From assembly GCA_019308625.1 (NCBI GenBank), contig JAFDHU010000067.1, positions 1-8,144 on the forward strand: a stretch of DNA of 8,144 nt, in the 5' to 3' direction. Origin of the DNA: Deltaproteobacteria bacterium (GTDB lineage: Bacteria; Desulfobacterota; Desulfobaccia; Desulfobaccales; 0-14-0-80-60-11). The translations under genes were made by a program, and so were the position numbers. Shown here one piece after another: positions 1 through 6,138 of this stretch. The notes beneath the pieces are model-generated. The model saw nothing but the letters and a program-made list of their open reading frames with translations, was not told the DNA's origin and did no database searches. Position 1 is the first letter of the stretch; each line of letters opens with the position of its first letter.

Positions 1-1
1 C

Positions 2-340
2 TCTTCCCGGGAGCACGCCGCACTGGCCCCCCGCTACCTGGGGGTGCGCCTCAAACTGGCCAAAAGCTTCGCCCGGATACATTTGGCCAACCTCATCAAC
101 TTCGGCATCCTGCCCCTGACTTTTGAGAATCCCGAGGACTACTACCACCTGCACGAAGAGCAGGTGGTGGAACTCCCGCAGGTGCGGCAGCGCCTGCTCC
201 GGGGGGAGGCGCTCCTGCCCCTGCGCATCCTGGGGCCTTCCGGGGGGGAACGGGAAATCCGGGTCAGGGTGGACCTAACCGAGCGGCAGCGCCGTTTGAT
301 TGCCCTGGGCGGCGCCCTGAATCTGGCCCGGGGAGGGTAG
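2..340 (+). CDS. acn: Aconitate hydratase, C-terminal fragment (5' end outside window)
   Basis: This is the last 112 residues of an aconitase; it is open to the window's left edge and ends with TAG at 338-340. The first residues, SSREHAALAPRYLGVR, are the family's active-site signature. In mitochondrial aconitase the Ser and Arg of this motif act as catalytic base and substrate-binding residue. AKSFARIHLANLINFGILPL follows, typical of the C-terminal swivelling domain. The ending, LTERQRRLIALGGALNLAR, fits the shorter 'Aquifex-type' aconitases rather than AcnA/IRP (which have SSRDWA) or AcnB. The enzyme interconverts citrate and isocitrate in the TCA cycle using a [4Fe-4S] cluster; the cluster cysteines would lie upstream, outside the window. 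GTG at 44 is an internal codon, not the start. A homoaconitase or isopropylmalate dehydratase large-subunit relative is less likely, because this swivel domain would be fused to that subunit. Confidence 0.9.
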   Translation, partial: SSREHAALAPRYLGVRLKLAKSFARIHLANLINFGILPLTFENPEDYYHLHEEQVVELPQVRQRLLRGEALLPLRILGPSGGEREIRVRVDLTERQRRLIALGGALNLARGG

Positions 341-353
341 GGGGTGAGAAAAA

Positions 354-399
354 TTGAGGGGAGGGCCGGAGGACCCGAGGCCCCCGGCCCTCCCCTCAA
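354..399. repeat. 16-bp perfect inverted repeat (hairpin) after aconitase
   Basis: Arms 354-369 (ttgaggggagggccgg) and 384-399 are perfect reverse complements around a 14-nt spacer. On the + strand the stem is followed by aactcc, with no T run. On the minus strand it is followed by TTTTT (+ strand aaaaa at 349-353). It starts 13 nt after the aconitase stop codon, so it may end or stabilise that mRNA, but the T tract is on the strand opposite to both flanking genes. Beyond the arms, similarity continues imperfectly on both sides as pyrimidine-rich sequence read outward. A dispersed repeat is therefore as plausible as a terminator. Confidence 0.75.
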
Positions 400-430
400 A
401 CTCCTCTCCCAACCCCCCGTCAGGTAAATT

Positions 431-470
431 TACTGACCGTTCCCCAGCTCCTGCTGGGGAACGGTCAGTA
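431..470. repeat. 18-bp perfect inverted repeat upstream of aldehyde dehydrogenase
   Basis: Arms tactgaccgttccccagc (431-448) and gctggggaacggtcagta (453-470) are perfect reverse complements with a 4-nt loop, tcct. No T run follows on either strand, so this is not a standard Rho-independent terminator. It lies 30 nt before the dehydrogenase ATG. It could be a REP/MITE-type element, an operator, or an mRNA hairpin that blocks read-through from aconitase. Only one copy is present in this window. Confidence 0.8.
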
Positions 471-500
471 CAGCACCGACGAAAATCAAGATCTCAGATC

Positions 501-1860
501 ATGGAAAAGAAAGGCTGCTTTATTGACGGCGCCTGGGTGAAAAGGCTGCCGGTGGTTTCCCCCTGGTCCGGGGAGGTGGTGGCTGAAGTCTGCCTGGCCG
601 GGGAGAAGGAGTGGGAGCAGGCCATCGCCGCGGCCCAGCGCGCCGCCGAGGTCTTTAAAAAGTTCTCCAGCTATGAGCGCCGGGAAATCCTGGAAGCCCT
701 GCTGGCCGGGGTGAAGGCCCGGCAGGAGGAGATGGCCCGGCTCATCGTGGCCGAAGGCGGCAAGCCCATCACCTATGCCCGGGGGGAGATGGATCGGGGA
801 GTGATGACCTTGACTTACGCGGCCGAGGAAGCAGCCCGCCTGGGCGGCGAGGTCATCCCCCTGGAGGCCGCCCGGTTCGCCCCCGGGCGCTGGGGCATCA
901 GCCGGCGCTTTCCCCTGGGGCCGGTGTTGGGCATCACCCCCTTCAATTTCCCCTTTAACCTCATGGCCCACAAGGTGGGGCCGGCCCTCCCTGAAGCTGG
1001 CGGAAATCTACCAGGACGCGGGCCTGCCGCCGGGAGGTGTGCAGGTGCTGCCCAGTTCTGTAGCGCTGGCCGAGAAGGCGGTGGGCGATGAGCGGCTCAG
1101 GGTTCTGTCCTTCACCGGCAGCGCGGAAGTGGGCTGGCGCCTGAGAAGTTTGGCCGGCCAGAAGCGGGTGCTGCTGGAGCTGGGGGGCAATGCCGCCCTC
1201 ATTGTGGATGCCGGTGTGGACCTGAAGGCCGCGGCCCGGCGGGCGGCCATCGGCGGGTTTGCCCACGCCGGCCAGATCTGCATTGCCGTGCAGCGCGTTC
1301 TGGTGCTGGAGGAAGTGTACGACGAATTCAAGGAAATCTTTTTAACCACCATAGCCAAGGAAATCGTCACCGGCGACCCGGAGCGGGAGGAGACGGTGGC
1401 CGGCCCTTTGATTGAGGCGGAAGCCGCCCGACGGGTACGGCAATGGGTGAAGGAAGCCCTGGCCGGCGGCGCCCGGATGCTCACCGGGGATCTGGGTCAG
1501 GGCAACCTGATTCCGCCCATCGTCCTGGAAAACGTCTCCCGGGAGATGAAGGTGTGGTGTCAGGAAGTCTTCGGGCCGGTGGTGACCCTGACCCCCTGCC
1601 GTTCTTTTGCCGAGGCCCTGGAGCTGGCCAACGACTCGGTCTACGGCCTCCAGGCCGGGGTGTTCACCAATAACTTGGCCCATGCCTGGCAGGCCTTTGA
1701 GGCCCTGGAGGTGGGCGGGGTGATTATCAACGATGCCCCCATTTTCCGGGTGGACCACATGCCCTATGGCGGGGTCAAGGCTTCGGGGCTGGGGCGGGAA
1801 GGCGTGCGCTATGCCATAGAGGAGCTGAGTGAAGTGCGCCTGCTGGCCCTGAAGGTCTGA
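501..1860 (+). pseudogene. NAD(P)-dependent aldehyde dehydrogenase, broken by an internal deletion and frameshift
   Basis: This is an aldehyde dehydrogenase superfamily gene in two frames. The first part (501-989, 163 residues, MEKKGCFIDGAWVKR...) carries the catalytic Asn in ITPFNFPFN (Asn149, codon 945-947) and stops making sense after MAHKVGPAL. The second part resumes at 991 as LKLAEIYQDAGLPPGG and runs to TGA at 1858-1860 (289 residues). It holds FTGSAEVGW, the general-base Glu in LELGGN (codon 1177-1179), the nucleophilic Cys in AGQICIA (codon 1279-1281), EVFGPVV and PYGGVKASGLGREG. Intact relatives have a stretch of the type AGN-x-VVLKP-x-x-x-TPLS between these parts. It forms part of the NAD(P)-binding Rossmann fold, with a Lys that contacts the cofactor. 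About 18 residues are missing, roughly 53 nt, which also shifts the frame. Read without correction, the first frame terminates at 1091. The ATG at 501 matches the family's N-terminus but has no clear Shine-Dalgarno. The aldehyde substrate is unknown. Either a real pseudogene or an assembly error would explain the break. Confidence 0.88.
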
Positions 1861-1974
1861 CAACGGCGGCCCCCCGGAAATCCGGCCTGAAAAGCTGACG
1901 CCCTCGCCAATCCGCCGGATTAACAGCTTGAAAAGCAAAAGGGATGGAAGGCCCTGCCGATCTTCCGCCCCTTA

Positions 1975-2007
1975 TTTCCGGTCCCGGTTAACATCAGGGG
2001 CCGGAAA
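1975..2007. repeat. Imperfect hairpin in the convergent intergenic gap
   Basis: The gap 1861-2141 separates the converging dehydrogenase and OB-HD genes and holds no gene I can support. Its best structure pairs tttccggtccc (1975-1985) with ggggccggaaa (1997-2007), an 11-bp stem with one G-T pair and an 11-nt loop. No T run follows on either strand, so it may act in Rho-dependent ending or mRNA protection only. A smaller hairpin, ctgcc-aaa-ggcag, lies at 2109-2121, just past the stop of the minus-strand gene. Confidence 0.4.
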
Positions 2008-2141
2008 CGGTCAAAAAGTTACACGAAGTACCGGTAATAATCTGGGAGGGGGGCCCCGGACCACAAATTACCTGGCTTGAAGCTTCAGAGGAGGATTTGT
2101 CTGAAAGGCTGCCAAAGGCAGGAGCAGGAACGGCCGCAGAT

Positions 2142-3152
2142 TCAGTCCTCTGTCTCCGGGTCCGTCAGCGGGAGGTCTTCCCGGGAGTTGGGGCTTTTGT
2201 ACAGGCGGCGTTCCAAGAGCCGGTGGTATTCGGTAAACTCCTGGTCGCCGGCATCCAGCTCCAGGTGGCGCCGGGCCATGTGCAGCTTGGCGTCAATTTC
2301 ATCCAAGTAATAAACCAGCAGGGCTTCCGGGGTCTTGGGGAGAACCGGGGAGCCGAATTCTGCGGCGCCGTGATGGGAGATGATGATGTGCTCCAGCTCC
2401 CGCAGGAGGTGGTCATCGGGAAAATCCAGGGTCCGGGCCTCTTCCCGCACCATCTCCCAGCCCAGAACGATGTGTCCCACCAGCCCTCCGGCTACGGTGC
2501 GTTTGGGACACTCGGGATTGGAGAGTTCCTTGATTTTGCCGATGTCATGTAGGATGGCGCCGGCAAGTACCAGGTCAGGGTTGAGGAAGCGGTACACCTC
2601 CAGAGAGTGGCAGGCGTGGCGGGCCACTGAGCAGGTGTGCTCCAGGAGGCCGCCCAGATAGGCATGATGCACGGTTTCCGCCCCGGGCCAGACCATGAGC
2701 TCCTCCTGGTAGCGCTCCAGGATGGCCAGGACCAGGTCCCGCAGGGGCGGGTGGAGGCGGGTGGAGGCCAGCTCCCAGAGCTCCTGCCACAACTCCTCCC
2801 GATTGCGGTCGGTGCTCAGGACCAGCAGTTCGGGATCAAAGCCGTGCAGCAGGCCGCCCCGCTCCCGGATTTTGTCCACCGGCTCAATGTAGGTGACATT
2901 GATTTGCAGTTCCCCCTGGTAGGATTCCACCAGGCCGGTGACCCCCACAAAGTCGCACTCGGAGAGCTCATGCGGACATTTTTTGAGGGTCTCCTCCCAG
3001 ACCCGGGCCTTGACGGCGCCGGTCCGGTCGCCCAGCACCAGGGCCAGAAACCGTTTGCCTTCTCTGGTAAGGCGGTTTTCCACCCGGCGCACGATGAAAA
3101 ACTGTTTGAGGGTAAGGCCGGCGCGCAATTCGCTGATGAAGCGGTGGGACAT
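2142..3152 (-). CDS. OB-fold/HD-domain protein, YhaM-like 3'-5' exoribonuclease
   Basis: About 336 residues if started at MSHRFISEL. An N-terminal OB-fold nucleic-acid-binding domain comes first (about residues 15-95 of the longer form, including FLALVLGDRTGAVKARVW). A metal-dependent HD phosphohydrolase domain follows (about 165-305) with GGLLEHT, LAGAILHDIGKIKEL, GGLVGHIVLG, IISHHGAAEFGSP and YYLDEIDAKLHMA. This order and these motifs match the Bacillus YhaM family of 3'-5' exoribonucleases; the HD His/Asp residues would bind the catalytic metals. Its natural target is inferred from the family, not seen. An upstream in-frame ATG at 3167 would add MQAPA, but a good -10 (3176-3181) places transcription start near 3169, only a couple of nt before that ATG. 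I therefore prefer 3152; a leaderless start at 3167 remains possible. Neither start has a well-spaced Shine-Dalgarno. The gene is divergent from the sigma factor gene. Confidence 0.88.
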   Translation of the reverse strand: MSHRFISELRAGLTLKQFFIVRRVENRLTREGKRFLALVLGDRTGAVKARVWEETLKKCPHELSECDFVGVTGLVESYQGELQINVTYIEPVDKIRERGGLLHGFDPELLVLSTDRNREELWQELWELASTRLHPPLRDLVLAILERYQEELMVWPGAETVHHAYLGGLLEHTCSVARHACHSLEVYRFLNPDLVLAGAILHDIGKIKELSNPECPKRTVAGGLVGHIVLGWEMVREEARTLDFPDDHLLRELEHIIISHHGAAEFGSPVLPKTPEALLVYYLDEIDAKLHMARRHLELDAGDQEFTEYHRLLERRLYKSPNSREDLPLTDPETED

Positions 3153-3175
3153 GGCGGGTGCCTGCATGTCCCCTC

Positions 3176-3205
3176 ATAATACCCCGAAAAAAGCCCAAGG
3201 GTCAA
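3176..3205 (-). promoter_or_regulatory. Probable sigma-70 promoter for the OB-HD gene
   Basis: On the minus strand, TTGACC (3205-3200) is followed by an 18-nt spacer and TATTAT (3181-3176). Each hexamer has five of six consensus bases. The predicted start of transcription, near 3169, gives an almost absent leader for the ATG at 3167 and about 17 nt for the one at 3152. Confidence 0.55.
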
Positions 3206-3225
3206 GGTAGGGCCTGGCCGGTTTC

Positions 3226-3253
3226 TTGACTTTGTTAAATAGGTAATTATTTT
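3226..3253 (+). promoter_or_regulatory. Possible second, upstream promoter for the sigma factor gene
   Basis: TTGACT at 3226-3231 is followed 16 nt later by TATTTT (3248-3253), a four-of-six match to the -10. The -35 sits in a 6-bp inverted repeat, gtcaag (3201-3206) and cttgac (3225-3230), whose other arm overlaps the -35 of the divergent gene. The match is weaker than the promoter at 3293-3320. Confidence 0.25.
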
Positions 3254-3292
3254 AAAACTATGGAAAATTAAAAAACCAAAACGAATTCTTCC

Positions 3293-3320
3293 TTGACAAA
3301 AAGAAAAAGTAGGATAGAAT
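3293..3320 (+). promoter_or_regulatory. Sigma-70 promoter for the sigma factor/dksA operon
   Basis: TTGACA (3293-3298, perfect -35) and TAGAAT (3315-3320, five of six of the -10 consensus) are separated by 16 nt in a markedly AT-rich stretch of an otherwise GC-rich window. Transcription would begin near 3327, giving a leader of about 44 nt before the ATG at 3371. Confidence 0.7.
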
Positions 3321-3370
3321 TAATATTTTGAGTTTTTCAATCCGAGGTCAGCCAAGGGGCTGGAAATCCC

Positions 3371-4669
3371 ATGGAAAAAGAGTACTTTAAGAAATTCCTG
3401 GACCTGAACGGTAACGACTCCTTCACGGTCTATGACCACCTGTCCTTCCTCTCGGAGGAGGAATCCGATAATTATCGGCTTCCGGAAAAATACGACCTTT
3501 CGCCGGAAGAGGAACTGGAGGTAACGGACCAGTTTGCCGTCACCTCCTCCCTTATGGGGGAAGAGGAGCTGCCCGAAGCCGAACTGGAAGAAGGGGTGGA
3601 TACTGAGGAGATCCCGGAGCACGAGGGGCTGGTAGCCGCCTACTTCCGGGAGATGCTGCGCTACTCCATCCTCTCCCCGGAAGAGGAGCGGGAACTGGGG
3701 CGCATTATCAAGCACGGCCAGGAAGGCGTGCTGCAACTGGTGCTGCAGTGCAAGTCTGACCTGGAGGAAATCGCCTATCTGAAAAAGAAAGTGGAGGCCT
3801 GGTTTCAGGCGCCGGAGAAAAGCGCCCAAGCCAAGGAAAAGCTGTTCCGCTTGATCCATCAGGTCTTGGGGCGGCTCTTGAAGGAGCATCCGGCAGCCAC
3901 CGAAATCAGGGACCTGATGGCTAGCATCAAAGCCCTGGAAGCCGAGGTGAACCAAGCCCGGGACAAGATGATCAAGGCCAACCTGCGACTGGTGGTGAGC
4001 ATTGCCAAAAAGTATCTCCACCGCGGGTTGACCTTCTCCGACCTGATTCAGGAAGGCAATCTGGGGTTGATGAAGGCCGTAACCCGGTACGACTACACCA
4101 CCGGCTACCGGTTGAGCACCTTTGCCTCCTGGTGGATTCGGCAGACCATCACCCGGGCGATTTACGACAAGACCCGGACCATCCGCATTCCGGTGCACCT
4201 GCAGGAAATCCGCAACCGCTGCTACCGCGCCTTCTACGATCTCCTGAAGGAACTGGGACGCGAGCCCAACCTCAAGGAGATCTCCGAGCGCTCCGGGGTT
4301 TCGGAGGAGAAGATCCTGATGGTCACCAACCTGGCGGACGAACTCATTTCTCTGGAGACCCCGGTGGGCGATGAAGGCGACCGTCTGGGCGACTTCATCC
4401 GCAACGACAAGGCCATCTCCCCTTACGAGGGGATCCTGGAATCCGAATTGATTGAAAAAACCGCCAACATCCTGAGCACTCTGACAGAGCGGGAAGAAAA
4501 AATCATGAAAATGCGCTTTGGCATCGGGGACGAAGTGGAGCACACCCTGGAAGAGATCGGGCGTGCCTTCAACGTGTCCCGGGAGCGCATCCGGCAGATT
4601 GAGAAGAAAGCCCTGAAACGGCTGAAGCACCCCACCCGCAAAGCGGCCCTGGAGGATTTTCTGGAATAA
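3371..4669 (+). CDS. Sigma-70 family RNA polymerase sigma factor, compact RpoD-like (group 1/2)
   Basis: 432 residues. An acidic, poorly conserved N-terminus (1-84) precedes region 1.2 (about 85-117, YFREMLRYSILSPEEERELG). Next come an insertion rich in charged and helix-forming residues (about 118-197) and region 2 (203-273), with NLRLVVSIAKKYLHRGLTF, DLIQEGNLGLMKAV for core binding, and STFASWWIRQTITRAI and RTIRIPVH for -10 melting and recognition. Region 3 follows, with the sigma finger ETPVGDEGDRLGDFI (about 330-343). Region 4 closes the protein, with HTLEEIGRAFNVSRERIRQI as the -35-binding helix-turn-helix. The finger and the ending RLKHPTRKAALEDFLE are RpoD-like. The whole is shorter than most proteobacterial RpoD proteins (about 600 residues), with a short region 1.2-2.1 insert and no clear region 1.1. 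I cannot decide between a primary factor and an RpoD paralogue (group 2, RpoS-like role). The start has a weak aagggg Shine-Dalgarno at 3354-3359. A dksA-type gene follows in the same direction. Confidence 0.92.
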   Translation: MEKEYFKKFLDLNGNDSFTVYDHLSFLSEEESDNYRLPEKYDLSPEEELEVTDQFAVTSSLMGEEELPEAELEEGVDTEEIPEHEGLVAAYFREMLRYSILSPEEERELGRIIKHGQEGVLQLVLQCKSDLEEIAYLKKKVEAWFQAPEKSAQAKEKLFRLIHQVLGRLLKEHPAATEIRDLMASIKALEAEVNQARDKMIKANLRLVVSIAKKYLHRGLTFSDLIQEGNLGLMKAVTRYDYTTGYRLSTFASWWIRQTITRAIYDKTRTIRIPVHLQEIRNRCYRAFYDLLKELGREPNLKEISERSGVSEEKILMVTNLADELISLETPVGDEGDRLGDFIRNDKAISPYEGILESELIEKTANILSTLTEREEKIMKMRFGIGDEVEHTLEEIGRAFNVSRERIRQIEKKALKRLKHPTRKAALEDFLE

Positions 4670-4719
4670 TCCCTATTGTCCGAGTTCAATCCTGAAGGTC
4701 TTGGCGAACATCTCGGGAG

Positions 4720-4725
4720 AAGGAG
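4720..4725 (+). promoter_or_regulatory. Shine-Dalgarno site fixing the dksA start
   Basis: AAGGAG lies 5 nt before the ATG at 4731. It supports that start over the in-frame upstream ATG at 4701. Confidence 0.75.
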
Positions 4726-4730
4726 CGGCT

Positions 4731-5117
4731 ATGGCAGGACTGGACCCGAAAAAGTTGGAGGAAATCAAAGAGCGGCTGCTGGAACGCAAGAGGCTCCTGT
4801 GGCTGGAGGTCAAGGAACAGCTCAAGAACACCATCGGCGACGGCTATCAGGAGATGCTGTCCACGGCCCGGGATGAAGAGGACCAGGCTACCGTGAGTCT
4901 GCTGGCCGAAACCCATCTGGCTCTCCTGGGGCCCAAGCGCCAGGAGCTGGAGGCCATTGAAGAGGCCCTCATCCGCCTGGAAAACGGCACCTACGGGGAG
5001 TGCGAATCCTGCGGCCGGCCCATTGAACCCCGGCGCCTGGAGGTGATGCCGGAGACCCCCTTCTGCCGGGCCTGCATGTCGCAGAAGGAAAAGCTGGCCA
5101 AGGCGGCTGCTCGGTAA
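4731..5117 (+). CDS. dksA: DksA/TraR-family zinc-finger transcription regulator
   Basis: 128 residues (MAGLDPKKLEEIKERLLER...). An N-terminal helical region forms the coiled coil that enters the RNA polymerase secondary channel. At its tip the DxxDxA signature is present as DEEDQA (ARDEEDQATVSL), the acidic motif that DksA needs for activity. A C4 zinc finger follows, C-x2-C-x17-C-x2-C (CESC...FCRAC), and a short basic tail. DksA works with ppGpp to inhibit or activate promoters in the stringent response. The start at 4731 is chosen because AAGGAG (4720-4725) lies 5 nt upstream; an in-frame ATG at 4701 would add ten residues that do not look like the family. It lies 61 nt after the sigma gene without an obvious terminator between, so the two are probably co-transcribed, and it is followed by a strong terminator. 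It could be a DksA paralogue rather than the main copy. Confidence 0.9.
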   Translation: MAGLDPKKLEEIKERLLERKRLLWLEVKEQLKNTIGDGYQEMLSTARDEEDQATVSLLAETHLALLGPKRQELEAIEEALIRLENGTYGECESCGRPIEPRRLEVMPETPFCRACMSQKEKLAKAAAR

Positions 5118-5145
5118 TCTTTGCCTGACTTAAACGAGGACAAAG

Positions 5146-5173
5146 CGGGAGGTCAATCCTCCCGTTTTTTTTT
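5146..5173 (+). terminator. Rho-independent terminator after dksA
   Basis: A 7-bp perfect GC-rich stem, cgggagg (5146-5152) and cctcccg (5158-5164), encloses the loop tcaat and is followed directly by nine T (5165-5173). It begins 28 nt past the dksA stop and ends the sigma-dksA operon. On the opposite strand the stem is followed only by ctttg, so it is at best weak for the converging hydrolase gene. Confidence 0.92.
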
Positions 5174-5244
5174 GCGCTGGGCCGGGCAGTGAGACCGCTC
5201 CTCCTTCCAGGGAAGGGGAAAGTGAACCCTGTTCCTCCTGCCCC

Positions 5245-6051
5245 TTACCGCAGGCGCCGGTGCAAAAGACAGGGCATCTCCCGGCGCAGGCGGGTGAGGC
5301 GGCGGTGATCCAGTTCCGCGTAGATGATGCCTTCCCGGTCCGGGGCTTGGGCCAGCACGGTGCCCCAGGGGTCCACGATGAGGGAGCGGCCGTAGCTGCG
5401 GCGGCCCGGCCGGTGTTCGCCCCACTGGGCCGGAGCCACCACATAGGCCTGGTTTTCAATGGCCCGGGCCCGCACCAGCACCTCCCAGTGGTCCCGGCCG
5501 GTGGCCAAGGTGAAAGTCGCCGGAATGAAAATCAGGTCAGCTCCCCGGTCTGTCAGGGCCCGATAAAGCTCGGGAAAGCGGAGATCATAACAGATGCTCA
5601 GGCCCACGGTGAAAAGGGTGGGGGCCAGGGAGACCGCCGAGACTTCGCTGCCCGCCTGAATGTATCGGGATTCCCGGAAGACCGGCCCGCCGGTAACCTC
5701 CACGTCAAAAAGGTGAATTTTGCGATAGCGGGCCAGAATCTGGCCGCCGATGCCCAGCAGCACGCTGGTATTGAACGGAGGGCGCTCCGGGTGGACCAGC
5801 TCTGGAAAGGAACCCAGAAGCAGGTAGATTCCCAAACTGCGGGCCAAGGCCTGGAACTCCCGAACCAGGGGGCCGTCCAGCGGCTGGGCCGCCGGGTTGG
5901 GCTGATCCTCCGGTCCCATATAGGCAAAGTTCTCAGGCAGGGCCACCAGGGAGGCGCCGTGATGCACGGCCTCCTTGACCAGTTCCTGGGCTCGGGCGAT
6001 GTTGCCTTCCATATCGGCGGTGGCGGTAAGTTGTATGGCAGCTACCCACAT
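5245..6051 (-). CDS. Carbon-nitrogen hydrolase of the Nit1/Nit2 type (amidase)
   Basis: 268 residues from MWVAAIQLTATAD, the usual family N-terminus. The nitrilase-superfamily catalytic triad is visible (numbering from the longer form): Glu44 in VALPENFAY, Lys115 in RYRKIHLFD and Cys158 in SICYDLRFPELYR. A further conserved Glu occurs in DHWEVLVRARAIENQAYVVAP. These motifs fit the Nit branch, whose studied members hydrolyse deaminated glutathione or omega-amides such as 2-oxoglutaramate. That makes metabolite repair a likely role, but the exact substrate is an inference. An in-frame ATG at 6063 adds MDRT, but the only good Shine-Dalgarno, GGAGG, touches it with no spacing. The same site is about 12 nt from the ATG at 6051, so 6051 is preferred with modest certainty. 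The gene lies 75 nt or more downstream of the ECF ATPase on the same strand; an AT-rich tataaaat before it might be its own -10, but I see no good -35. Confidence 0.9.
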   Translation of the reverse strand: MWVAAIQLTATADMEGNIARAQELVKEAVHHGASLVALPENFAYMGPEDQPNPAAQPLDGPLVREFQALARSLGIYLLLGSFPELVHPERPPFNTSVLLGIGGQILARYRKIHLFDVEVTGGPVFRESRYIQAGSEVSAVSLAPTLFTVGLSICYDLRFPELYRALTDRGADLIFIPATFTLATGRDHWEVLVRARAIENQAYVVAPAQWGEHRPGRRSYGRSLIVDPWGTVLAQAPDREGIIYAELDHRRLTRLRREMPCLLHRRLR

Positions 6052-6138
6052 AGTTCTGTCCATCCTCCAAGCGAACTTCCCTATTTTATATCATATGGAG
6101 CCGAAAAGTGCTTACTTATACCGGGCCCCCTACCCCTT

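Noticed and set aside
431..470. Palindrome with gttccccagc...gctggggaac that looks like a CRISPR repeat hairpin
   Set aside because: Only one copy is present, with no spacers, no second repeat and no cas genes nearby.
354..500. In-frame upstream extension of the aldehyde dehydrogenase from GTG at 354
   Set aside because: It translates the palindromic repeats into Pro-rich sequence; the family N-terminus begins at the ATG at 501.
2097..2552. Plus-strand open frame opposite the OB-HD gene, with gaggagg near its start
   Set aside because: The purine-rich run gives a chance Shine-Dalgarno, but the product has no motifs and overlaps the conserved HD domain coding region.
3320..4630. Long (436-codon) open frame on the minus strand opposite the sigma factor gene
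   Set aside because: It is an antisense shadow of a clearly conserved sigma factor; its protein has low-complexity, His/Gln/Gly-rich composition and no recognisable domain.
5203..5216. Small palindrome ccttcc-ag-ggaagg after the Nit hydrolase as a terminator
   Set aside because: The loop is too short to form the full stem and there is no T tract on the minus strand.
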